From NCBI GenBank assembly GCA_964459325.1, contig CAYWKU010000004.1:62001-126000 (forward strand): a stretch of DNA of 64,000 bases, in the 5' to 3' direction. The stretch is from CAYWKU01 sp964459325 (GTDB lineage: Bacteria; RBG-13-61-14; CAYWKU01). The notes beneath the pieces are model-generated. The model was not told where the DNA came from. It made no database searches and worked only from the letters and a program-made list of their open reading frames with translations. This document shows, piece by piece, positions 36,344-44,471 of the stretch; within the stretch, counting starts at the first letter, position 1, and every line of letters starts with the position of its first letter. A program made the translations under genes and the position numbers.

Positions 36344-37540
36344 TTAAAGCATTGCGGCGAGCCGCGCTGCGATTTCGTCGGCCACCAGCATCCCCGCCGG
36401 GGTGAGCTTAATCGCTTCCGAAGTAATTTCCGCAAGGCCGACTTCGGCAAGTTCCTTTCCCATCTTTTTTATCAGACTCGCTGTGTTGTCGTCCACCCCG
36501 GCAAACGACATCCCCTCGGTCAACCGGAGCGAGAGCATGAGTCGCTCATCCATGGCGATTTTTTCGTCCACGGCATCCGTTTCCATGATGGCGGAGCCGG
36601 TGGTCTCTATGGCGTCGATATACGATTCCGGGCTGAGCAGGTTCCACCATCTCAGGTATGGAATTTTGGATAATCCGGATGATTCAAAGGATTCACCGGA
36701 GGCCGTTTCCGGTGTTTTTTTCAATAGAGATACGTTCATCCGGGAGTGAGCGGCCACGCCGAGGCCGAGATAGTCGCCGGATTTCCAGTAGTTAAGGTTG
36801 TGGCGGCATTGGCGGCCTTCGCGTGCGAAGTTGCTCACCTCGTATTGGGACAATCCCGCCGCCTCCAGCCGCTCCACCCCATTGAGGTACATTTTGCCGA
36901 TTTCCTCGTCCGGGGGCACGCTCCATCTGCGGGGCGGTTTCAGCATGTAGGCCGAAACGTGGTCGGGCCTCATCTCGACGGCGCGTTCCAAATCTTTTTC
37001 CCAGTTATCAAAGGTCTGGCCGGGCATCCCGAAGATGAGGTCGATGCCGACCGCATCGAATCGGGCCCCCCGCGCCGCTTCAACGGCTGCAAGGGTTTCC
37101 TCGGGGGAATGGAGCCTTCCGAGTATTTGCAGGTTTTTCCGGTCGGTGGACTGGACGCCGATGACCACGCGATTCACCCCCGCTTTCCGCCATGCCCGCA
37201 TGTCTTCGGCGGAGGCAGTGGCGGGGTTTACTTCCAGGGTTATTTCGATATCGGGGGACAATTTGCAGTTGTGGTCAACCGCTCCTATGACCTGTTCCAC
37301 CATCCACGGCTCCATAAGGCTGGGGGTGCCGCCGCCGAAGTAGAGGGTGCGGGCTTTGAAATCGGAATCCGAAACGTTCCCGAAGCGGTTCAGCTCCTTC
37401 ACAACCGTATCAATATACGACCGGCGGTCAACGGGGCTGTCGTCGTAGGAGGTAAAATCGCAGTAGGGGCATTTTTTCAGGCAAAAGGGGAAATGGACGT
37501 ATATGCCGAGGGGGGGATGGAAATAATTATTTGTTGTCAT
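36344..37540 (-). CDS. hemW: HemW-like radical SAM heme chaperone
   Basis: The 398-residue protein has the radical SAM motif C-x3-C-x2-C (CLKKCPYCDF, residues 20-29), LYFGGGTPSLM, and the HemW C-terminal domain. It lacks the features of true oxygen-independent coproporphyrinogen oxidase HemN, such as the long N-terminus, so HemW, which inserts heme into respiratory enzymes, is the better call. It is not tightly coupled to neighbours. Confidence 0.88.
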   Translation of the reverse strand: MTTNNYFHPPLGIYVHFPFCLKKCPYCDFTSYDDSPVDRRSYIDTVVKELNRFGNVSDSDFKARTLYFGGGTPSLMEPWMVEQVIGAVDHNCKLSPDIEITLEVNPATASAEDMRAWRKAGVNRVVIGVQSTDRKNLQILGRLHSPEETLAAVEAARGARFDAVGIDLIFGMPGQTFDNWEKDLERAVEMRPDHVSAYMLKPPRRWSVPPDEEIGKMYLNGVERLEAAGLSQYEVSNFAREGRQCRHNLNYWKSGDYLGLGVAAHSRMNVSLLKKTPETASGESFESSGLSKIPYLRWWNLLSPESYIDAIETTGSAIMETDAVDEKIAMDERLMLSLRLTEGMSFAGVDDNTASLIKKMGKELAEVGLAEITSEAIKLTPAGMLVADEIAARLAAML

Positions 37541-37583
37541 GGGACTTCATCATGCCGGTGTGGGCGCCGGAGTTACCGTTTTG

Positions 37584-37603
37584 CAAGGGGTTGAAACCCC
37601 TTG
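37584..37603. repeat. CAAGGGG-type palindrome between hemW and mlaD
   Basis: CAAGGGGTTGAAACCCCTTG is a near-perfect palindrome in the gap between mlaD (stop 37615) and hemW (start 37540). It could act as a hairpin terminator for mlaD, but lacks a T-run and belongs to the dispersed palindrome family. Confidence 0.7.
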
Positions 37604-37614
37604 TCCGTTCTCCA

Positions 37615-38520
37615 TTATTTCCGTATGAGTTTGTAGGGTTTTTTCTTGAGCAACTCGGTCAACTCCACCAGGTTCCGGGAGATTTTTTCCAGGTTGTCCA
37701 TGATTTTCTTGATATCCTCCCGGTTTTCCTCCACCGGCCCGGAAACGGATTTCTGGATAAGTTCAACCTGCTCGATAAGCTGCTCGGGGGTATCCCTGAG
37801 ATTCTGTATGGTGGTATGTATGTTGGCGCGGTTTTCGGCCATGAGCCTGTTCATATCTTTTGTGAGTTTGTTCATTTCCGCCACGGTGGTGTTAACTTCG
37901 CTTGTTATTTCCTTCAAATCCTTCAGGGAGCTGTCGATATTGGGCGAGTTGCGTTTTACGATGGCGTCTATTCTGGTGGAGGCGTTCTGCATGTTTTCCA
38001 CGGTGTCCATGAGGTTCTTTTTGAATCGGGGGTCGCCGGTGATTTCCTTTATGTCCCGGGTGATGGACTTTACATCCTCCACAGCTTTCACGATGGTGTC
38101 GGTAAGCTCGTCCATTTTGAGGCCTTCTTTCCCCTCCAGGACGTCGCCTTCCATAAGCGAGGGGCTGTCGGCGCTTCCCAGGCCCATGTCCACGTAGCGC
38201 TCTCCCACCAGGGGGCTTTTAATGCTCACCTCCGAGTCCCTCTTGACTATGGTTTCCCTCAGCACCTTGAGGGTCAGCATAATCACGTTCCCCCTGTCGC
38301 GCTTGACCTCGATATCGTCCACCTTGCCTACGACCCTTCCCGCCTGCATCACGGGAGTGCCGCGCTCCACCCCTTCAACTTCCTCGAATTTCACCTGCAC
38401 TTCCTTTTTGGGCCGGAACAGGTCCTGAATGTTGCTGGATAGCGCCACCATGCCCACAAGGAGGGCCACGGCGATTACCACCACCAGCCCCGCGCCTATT
38501 TCATGTCGCCTGTATTCCAT
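37615..38520 (-). CDS. mlaD: MCE-domain lipid-transport protein (MlaD-like)
   Basis: The 301-residue protein has one N-terminal membrane helix (about 11-29), an MCE domain (KVEEVEG-type region 40-120 with VERGTPVMQAGRVVGKV) and a long coiled-coil-forming tail. MCE proteins form a hexameric periplasmic ring that passes phospholipids between membranes, implying a diderm cell. It lies 5 bp after mlaF; MlaB and MlaC are not adjacent. Confidence 0.88.
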   Translation of the reverse strand: MEYRRHEIGAGLVVVIAVALLVGMVALSSNIQDLFRPKKEVQVKFEEVEGVERGTPVMQAGRVVGKVDDIEVKRDRGNVIMLTLKVLRETIVKRDSEVSIKSPLVGERYVDMGLGSADSPSLMEGDVLEGKEGLKMDELTDTIVKAVEDVKSITRDIKEITGDPRFKKNLMDTVENMQNASTRIDAIVKRNSPNIDSSLKDLKEITSEVNTTVAEMNKLTKDMNRLMAENRANIHTTIQNLRDTPEQLIEQVELIQKSVSGPVEENREDIKKIMDNLEKISRNLVELTELLKKKPYKLIRK

Positions 38521-38525
38521 TTTGC

Positions 38526-39371
38526 CTACTCCAGGAGAGTTCTCTTGTACTCCTCGGCGCTTTTGCGCATCGGAATCGGGCCTTCCGGCGAGCCGTGCAG
38601 AAACTGCTGCACCAGCGGGTCGGAACAGGCTTCAATCTCCCCCGGCGTGCCTTGAAAGTATACCTTTCCTCCGTACAGCAGCGCCAACCGGTCTCCCACG
38701 CTTTTCGCGCCTTCCATGCTGTGAGTGACCACCACGCTGGTGATTCCCAACAGCCGCGTCAGGTCCACTATCAGCTTGTTTATCATGCCTCCGACCACCG
38801 GGTCAAGCCCGGCCGTAGGCTCGTCGAAAAACACTATCTTCGGGTCGAGGGCTATGGCCCGGGCGATGCCCACGCGCTTTTGCATTCCCCCGGAAAGCTC
38901 GCGGGGGTACATTTCCTCGAACTCGCTCAAGCCCACCTGGTCGAGCTTCATCTTCACCATGATGCCGACTACGGTTTCGTCCAGTTGGGTATGCTCACGG
39001 ATGGGCAGGGCCACGTTATCCCCCACCGTCATGTCTCCGAACAGGGCGACGTTCTGGAAGAGCATGCCCATGCGCTTTCTCAGCTCGTTCAGCTCGCCTT
39101 CATTCATTCGGGTAATATCGTTATTTTCGATGACGACCTTTCCCTTATCGGCCTTTAAGGCGCCTATCATGAGCTTCAGAAGAGTGCTTTTGCCGCCGCC
39201 CGAGCCGCCGATTATGGCCGTGATGGAGCCGCGCGGCACGTCGAGGTTCACGTCGCTTAAAACCTCCCTGTCGCCGTAGCTTTTGGTGACGTTTTCCACC
39301 GATATGGCGGGGGGTTGAACTTGCTCCTCCCCCGTTTCCGTCCCCCGTGTTTTTTCTTCATCCGACGGCAT
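38526..39371 (-). CDS. mlaF: ABC transporter ATPase for lipid transport (MlaF-like)
   Basis: The 281-residue protein has Walker A (GGSGGGKSTLLK), signature (LSGGMQKRVGIARA) and Walker B (IVFFDEPTAGLDP). It is the ATPase of the Mla permease. Its start overlaps mlaE by 14 bp. Confidence 0.92.
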   Translation of the reverse strand: MPSDEEKTRGTETGEEQVQPPAISVENVTKSYGDREVLSDVNLDVPRGSITAIIGGSGGGKSTLLKLMIGALKADKGKVVIENNDITRMNEGELNELRKRMGMLFQNVALFGDMTVGDNVALPIREHTQLDETVVGIMVKMKLDQVGLSEFEEMYPRELSGGMQKRVGIARAIALDPKIVFFDEPTAGLDPVVGGMINKLIVDLTRLLGITSVVVTHSMEGAKSVGDRLALLYGGKVYFQGTPGEIEACSDPLVQQFLHGSPEGPIPMRKSAEEYKRTLLE

Positions 39372-40170
39372 AGAACACCCCGGTGATTACCGCGTCGGCA
39401 ACGATGATGAGCAGCGTGCTGGTCATGACGCTGAGCATGGTGGCCCGTCCCACCTCCTGGGCGCCCCCTTCCACCGTAATCCCCCTGTAAGTTCCTATCA
39501 TGCTGATTATGATTCCGAACACAAACGCTTTGAGCAATCCTATAAATATATCCGAATTGGCCAGCGCGTGCACGGTGTTCACCCAGTAGCGGCTGATGTC
39601 TATTCCGAGGCCGAAGGTGCCCACCACGAAGCCTCCGAACAGCCCCGTGGCGTCGGCGATTATGGTAAGGCACGGCAGCATTATGGCCGCCGCCAGCACC
39701 CTCGGGGCCACCAGGTATCCCACCGGGTCGATGGCCATAACCTCGAGCGCCAGGATTTCTTCGTTAACCTTCTGGGTGCCGAGCTTGGCGGTAATACTGG
39801 CTCCCACCCTCCCGGCGAGCACCAACCCGGTAAGCAGCGGGGCGAGTTCCCGGGTGATTACCAGGGTTACGAAAGCGGGCACGCTGGTTTCCGCGCCGAG
39901 CGGCTGAAGCTGGCTGGCAAGCACGAAGACTATTATCAATCCGATGGAAAAGCTGGTTACAAGGATGATGACTATGCTGTGGGTACCTATCTCGTCAAGC
40001 TCGTCGAAAAGCCGCGGCAGGCGCAGCTTTTGCCCCCGAAAAGGGTTTATGAGCAGATGCCTGAGCACCGCCGCCCCCAGATATATCAGGTCGGTAAGGC
40101 CCTCGAGAAAATTGATGACCCACCGGCCGATATAACCCAGAAACCTTACTATTGCGCTATTCTCCGCCAC
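39358..40170 (-). CDS. mlaE: ABC permease for lipid transport (MlaE-like)
   Basis: The 270-residue protein has five to six membrane helices and the MlaE family core (ELAPLLTGLVLAGRVGASITAKLG and EEILALEVMAIDPVGYLVAPR). It is first in the mlaE-mlaF-mlaD operon. The 427-bp region before it holds repeats and repeated TTTTGGACAG motifs. Confidence 0.92.
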   Translation of the reverse strand: MAENSAIVRFLGYIGRWVINFLEGLTDLIYLGAAVLRHLLINPFRGQKLRLPRLFDELDEIGTHSIVIILVTSFSIGLIIVFVLASQLQPLGAETSVPAFVTLVITRELAPLLTGLVLAGRVGASITAKLGTQKVNEEILALEVMAIDPVGYLVAPRVLAAAIMLPCLTIIADATGLFGGFVVGTFGLGIDISRYWVNTVHALANSDIFIGLLKAFVFGIIISMIGTYRGITVEGGAQEVGRATMLSVMTSTLLIIVADAVITGVFYAVG

Positions 40171-40597
40171 CTGTAGATGCCAACCCCGAATTTAACGGTA
40201 ATTTCAGGACATACCTGTCCAAAAACGGTTTTGTAATTGGACAGCATATCCCTGTTTCGAGCATGAGCATTTTTCACAAGGAGAACAGACAAGGGGCTTA
40301 AGCCCCTTGTCCGGGGCTTTTCGAGAAGTTTTTTGAATGAAATCGCAGGAATTTGCTATGACCTCCTATTTTGGACAGCATATGCCACACAGAGTGAACC
40401 AGGTTTTTGGATTATTTGCATACTCTAATAAAATCAGGGACTTAACCCGTCCAAAATGGCTATTTTCGGGTTATTTTGGACAGTAATGATTTCAGGAGAG
40501 CATTTTTCGAACTTTCCTGTGGACGGACAAGGGGCTTCAGCCCCTTGAACCAAGGGGTTAAAACCCCTTGTCTGAGTTTGCGACATATTCCGCAAAT
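40171..40597. other. Gene-free region with palindromes and repeated TGTCCAAAA motifs
   Basis: Three CAAGGGG-type palindromes lie at 40288-40311, 40528-40547 and 40551-40570. The motif TGTCCAAAA or its complement TTTTGGACA, or close forms, appears about five times (near 40214, 40242, 40373, 40449, 40473), once as an inverted pair 24 bp apart and twice followed by GCATAT. The mlaE promoter should be in this region. No ORF is credible. Confidence 0.7.
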
Positions 40598-40939
40598 TCA
40601 AAGTCCCGCAAGGGCTTCTTCCACCGTTTCGTAAATATCGAAAATTTCGTTGACGTGGGCTAGCTCGAAGACGTCCTTCACCGAAGCGCTCAGGGCCGCC
40701 AGCCTGAGTTTTCCGCCGTTTTTCTGTATGGTCTGCCACGCCCTTACGAGGGTGGCGATGCCGCTTGAGTCCATGTAGCTGACCTCCGACAGGTCGACCA
40801 CGGTGGCGCCGGCTTTTGGTTTCTTGCCCTCGATATAGGGGGATATTTCATCCCAGACCTTGCCGGAGGTGCTCATGTCCACCTCGCCCTCCAGCTTAAC
40901 CTTCAGCACCTTTCCTTCGAGTTCGGCCTTTACGTTCAT
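40598..40939 (-). CDS. STAS-domain anti-sigma factor antagonist
   Basis: The 113-residue protein is a single STAS domain with the phosphorylatable serine in YMDSSGIATLVRA, as in SpoIIAA/RsbV. Its start overlaps the phosphatase stop by 4 bp. In the partner-switching model it would be phosphorylated by a kinase of the RsbW type and dephosphorylated by the upstream PP2C. Confidence 0.92.
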   Translation of the reverse strand: MNVKAELEGKVLKVKLEGEVDMSTSGKVWDEISPYIEGKKPKAGATVVDLSEVSYMDSSGIATLVRAWQTIQKNGGKLRLAALSASVKDVFELAHVNEIFDIYETVEEALAGL

Positions 40940-42678
40940 GAGCCGGCCTCCCGGCGGGGAAGCTTCTTGGTGAGCGTCAACAGGGTGCCCACTCCGAGGC
41001 CGGTGTCGTAGTCCACCGAGTCCATGACTTCGTTGAGGAAGTGAGTGCCCAGGCCGCCCGGCTTGACGTCTTCCAGCTCGCGCGGCTTTATCTTTTCGGT
41101 GTCGGGGGTTTCCCCGTAATCCCGGATTTTGATTTTAAGCTCGGATTTTGAAGTTTCCATCATGAAGTCGATTCTCTTTTCGGTGTCTCCCTTGTAGCCG
41201 TATTTAATGATGTTGGAAGTGGCTTCATCCACCGCCAGCACTATTTTCCGGGACTGGCTTTCGGTGAATCCCAGTGAGCCGATGAAGGTTTCCACGTTTT
41301 TGCGAACCAGCGACAGGTAGCCCGGGTCGCTGGGCACGCTTAGCGATATATTCTCCCCGGCCTTTCCCACTCCGGGGCGCTTGCCGGCGGGGGCCTTTTT
41401 CTTTTTCGCAGCCCCCCTGGATTTGTTGGCCTTGACCAGTATGAAGGTCAGGTCGTCGTGCTGAGGGGTGTCGGTGACGAAGGAGTTGATTTCCTTGAGC
41501 ATGTTGGATTTTATCTGCTTTGCGGTGGAGTCGGCTTTTCCGGAGACGATTTTTTCGATTTTCTCCAGCCCGAACTCTTCTCCGGCGGCGTTTCGCGCTT
41601 CCATGAGGCCGTCGGTGTACAGCAACAGGGAGTCGCCGCCCTCGAAGGGCACCGCGTCCTGGCTGAACTCCCTTCCGCCGGCGATTCCCAGCGGTATCCC
41701 CTTCTCCACTTCCAACCTGTGCACACTCCCGTCGGCTTTTACCAGCACCGGCGGCAGGTGCCCGGCGCTGGAGAAGGTTATGCGCTTTTTGAGGGTGTCC
41801 AGAATCACGAATCCCAGGGTCACGAACATACCCTGCTGGCTGCGCGCCGCCAGCAGGCCGTTGACCTTCGCCAGTATATCCTTCGGCTCCTCCTCGGTGA
41901 GTGATATGAAGCGGAAATCGCTCATCAGCCGCGCCATGAAAAGCGCCGCCGGCACTCCCTTGCCGCTCACGTCGCCCATTATCAGTCCCACCTGGTCTTC
42001 GGAAAGGGGTATGAAGTCGTAGAAATCGCCCCCCACTTCCTGGGCGGCCTTGTAATAGGCCTCGAACTGGTAGCCGCTCACCTTTGGCGGAGCCGAGGGC
42101 AGAAAGCTTTCCTGCACCGTCCGGGCGATATGGAGGTCGCGCTCGAGCTTCTGCTTGGCCAGCACTTCCTTGTGGTAGATGGCGTTGGTTATGGCAACTC
42201 CCGCCTGACCGGCCAGGGCCAGGAGTATTTCTTCATCTTCGGTTTCAAAGACGGCGTCGGCCTTGCCTTTTTTGTTGAGCACCTGTATGACGCCGACGAT
42301 TTCGCCGTCGTTGTTTTTGAGCGGAACGCACAGGATGGTTTTGGTGCGGTAACCGGTTTTCTTGTCCACTTCGGGGTTGAAGCGCGGGTCGGAGTAGGCG
42401 TCGGGTATGTTTATTATCTCGCCGGTTTTTGCCACGTGGCCGGCGATGCCTTTCCCGACGGGAAAGCGTATTTCGTCCGCGCCCTGTGCGATTTTGCTCC
42501 ATAGCTCGTCGGTGTTTTTGTCCACCAGGAAAAGGCTGCTCCGGTCGGCTTCCATGACCTTTGTGGCGTACTTTATTATCAGGTCGAGCAGGCTGTCCAG
42601 CTCCATGTTGGAAGCCAGGCGCCGGCCGATTTCGAGAAGCACCATGAGCTTACCGGCTTTCTGCTCAGACTCTTGCAT
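40936..42678 (-). CDS. GAF-PP2C (SpoIIE)-HATPase protein, RsbU and RsbW in one chain
   Basis: The ~580-residue protein has an N-terminal GAF domain (about 15-165), a SpoIIE/RsbU PP2C phosphatase (about 185-405, with GGDFYDFIPL and GDVSGKGVPAALFMA), a lysine-rich linker, and a C-terminal HATPase of the anti-sigma/RsbW type (VLAVDEATSNIIKYGYKGD). Thus phosphatase and switch kinase are fused and paired with the next gene's STAS protein. The sigma factor or other target is not local. ATG at 42678 follows AAAGGAA and is preferred to a TTG 15 bp upstream. Confidence 0.9.
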   Translation of the reverse strand: MQESEQKAGKLMVLLEIGRRLASNMELDSLLDLIIKYATKVMEADRSSLFLVDKNTDELWSKIAQGADEIRFPVGKGIAGHVAKTGEIINIPDAYSDPRFNPEVDKKTGYRTKTILCVPLKNNDGEIVGVIQVLNKKGKADAVFETEDEEILLALAGQAGVAITNAIYHKEVLAKQKLERDLHIARTVQESFLPSAPPKVSGYQFEAYYKAAQEVGGDFYDFIPLSEDQVGLIMGDVSGKGVPAALFMARLMSDFRFISLTEEEPKDILAKVNGLLAARSQQGMFVTLGFVILDTLKKRITFSSAGHLPPVLVKADGSVHRLEVEKGIPLGIAGGREFSQDAVPFEGGDSLLLYTDGLMEARNAAGEEFGLEKIEKIVSGKADSTAKQIKSNMLKEINSFVTDTPQHDDLTFILVKANKSRGAAKKKKAPAGKRPGVGKAGENISLSVPSDPGYLSLVRKNVETFIGSLGFTESQSRKIVLAVDEATSNIIKYGYKGDTEKRIDFMMETSKSELKIKIRDYGETPDTEKIKPRELEDVKPGGLGTHFLNEVMDSVDYDTGLGVGTLLTLTKKLPRREAGS

Positions 42679-42827
42679 ACGAGTTCCTTTCAAAGGTCAT
42701 AACTGACGGGAATTGAAGCTTAATCAGTTTAGCCCAGCGAAAATTGAATGTCAAAGGGGAAAGGAAAACGGAATAAGAAAAAAACGCATCAGGGTTGGTT
42801 TTTTACGCGACGGTTTTCGGTTGGGAC

Positions 42828-43805
42828 TTATTGCTTTTCATCCCACATATTTGATTGTAAATAGGTAGCCAGATTGACCTTTTCGTTGGTGATTTTCAGT
42901 TTTCGGCGAATGTTTTCCCTGTGGCGGTTGACCGTAGTTGCCGATACTCCCCTGAGTTGAGCGATTTCCTTCGTTTGAAATCCGTTTCGAATCATGTTGC
43001 ATATGGATATTTCGGTAGGGGTCAGGGAATGGCATGACTGTGAAAGGTGATTTACAAACGGTGAAGTTATCTCTTCCAGGTTGGTTTTCAGCATTTCGAC
43101 GTATTTAATCTGCGCCGAAGGCAGCTTTAAGGCCATGGCCTGTAAGATGGGCATAAGGATTTTATCCACGTTGTCTTTCATGTACCTGTAGATTTCCTGT
43201 TTTTCTTCCTCGATTCTTGCCAGTACGGTCCGCAGGGCCGTGTTTGATTCCTGTAAGGCTTTCCGCTCGATGGTCAGTTGTTTGTTCATGTCCTGTAATT
43301 CCAATTCGGCGGATATTCTGGTGGCGATAGTGCTTATTTGTTCCGCCAACGCGTCCAGCAGCGCCCGTTCTTCTTTCAGAAACGGTCCCTCGTCCAAAGG
43401 GGGGCGCTCTTCCTTGTAGAATATGGCCACTTCTCCCACGGGTTCCCCGTAAACGTAAATCTGCGAAGCCTGTCGCCAGTTGGTGATTTTGAACCCTTCA
43501 CTCGTATATGTTTTTTCCCTGTATACGATTCTGGCGCAGGTAATCTCGGGATATTGCCATGAATAGGGAAGAAAATTGACCAGCTCGCTTAAAAGCTCGT
43601 CAACCGAGTTAAAATGGCGTTCGGCCAACTGCGAAACGCCGTATAAACAGTTCAACTCCTTGATGCGTTCGCGTAAAGCCCTGGCAACCGTTGCCTGCTC
43701 CGAGTCTTCGTTGAAAGGAATTCGCCACAGTGACGCCAGTTCGGACGCTGGGAGTTGAAATTTAGTACGGTTTTTCCCGGAAGCGGGCTGCCTTTTGTTC
43801 TTCAT
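42828..43805 (-). CDS. LuxR-family regulator with GAF-like sensor region
   Basis: The 325-residue protein has a GAF-like sensing region (about 60-190), a coiled coil (about 190-250) and a C-terminal LuxR/GerE helix-turn-helix (LTPTEISICNMIRNGFQTKEIA and SATTVNRHRENIRRKLKI, about 265-315). No receiver domain is present. It is divergent from the NADH-module operon, with 177 bp between starts, and is a good candidate regulator of it. A GGAGGAGG site precedes the ATG at 43805. The shared gap is AT-rich with several ATGCA/TGCAT words. Confidence 0.85.
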   Translation of the reverse strand: MKNKRQPASGKNRTKFQLPASELASLWRIPFNEDSEQATVARALRERIKELNCLYGVSQLAERHFNSVDELLSELVNFLPYSWQYPEITCARIVYREKTYTSEGFKITNWRQASQIYVYGEPVGEVAIFYKEERPPLDEGPFLKEERALLDALAEQISTIATRISAELELQDMNKQLTIERKALQESNTALRTVLARIEEEKQEIYRYMKDNVDKILMPILQAMALKLPSAQIKYVEMLKTNLEEITSPFVNHLSQSCHSLTPTEISICNMIRNGFQTKEIAQLRGVSATTVNRHRENIRRKLKITNEKVNLATYLQSNMWDEKQ

Positions 43806-43982
43806 CCCCTCCTCCTGCGAGTACACACATCATATATGCATTCTATGTGAATTATCTGCATACCTTTAATGCCCAGAAATTATGTGCATTTTGCTTGCAA
43901 TCGTTCCGTATTTCCTTAACGAGTTTATCTCATAAAATCAATGCAATCAACCTTAAAACCGATTTTACCAGGGGAGGTTTAA

Positions 43983-44471
43983 ATGTCGAGCTTTAATTTC
44001 GATTCGATTCTGGAGGGTCGCCGCAGCCAGCCTCATCAGCTGATTGAAGTATTGCAGGACGTTCAGGAGCAGTGCGGTTACATACCCGAGGAGGCCATAA
44101 GGGCCGTATCGGAGGGGCTGGGGGCGCCGCTCATAGAAGTGTACCGCGTGGCTTCCTTTTACAAGGCTTTCAAGCTCAAACCCGGAGGGAAGCACCAACT
44201 CACCATATGCATGGGAACGGCCTGTCACGTGCGCGGCGCAAAGCTTCTGCTCGACCAGGCCGTCGGGCAGTTGGGTGTCGAGGACGGGGAGCCGACGAAG
44301 GACGGCCTCTTTTCCATCGAGCGCGTCAATTGTCTCGGGGCCTGCGCGTTGGGGCCGGTGGTTACCGAAAACGGCTCGTACCACCACCACATGAGCCCCG
44401 GCAAGGTGCGCAAAATGATTAAATCGGTATATCAGAAAGAAAAGAGGAAATCGAAAGATGGCCAGGCTTAG
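43983..44471 (+). CDS. NuoE-like [2Fe-2S] subunit of an NADH-oxidising module
   Basis: The 162-residue protein is a thioredoxin-fold ferredoxin with the NuoE/HydC cluster pattern C-x4-C (CMGTACH) and C-x3-C (CLGACA), 36 or so residues apart. It transfers electrons next to the FMN subunit. A GGGGAGG site precedes the ATG. It overlaps the next gene by 14 bp. Confidence 0.92.
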   Translation: MSSFNFDSILEGRRSQPHQLIEVLQDVQEQCGYIPEEAIRAVSEGLGAPLIEVYRVASFYKAFKLKPGGKHQLTICMGTACHVRGAKLLLDQAVGQLGVEDGEPTKDGLFSIERVNCLGACALGPVVTENGSYHHHMSPGKVRKMIKSVYQKEKRKSKDGQA

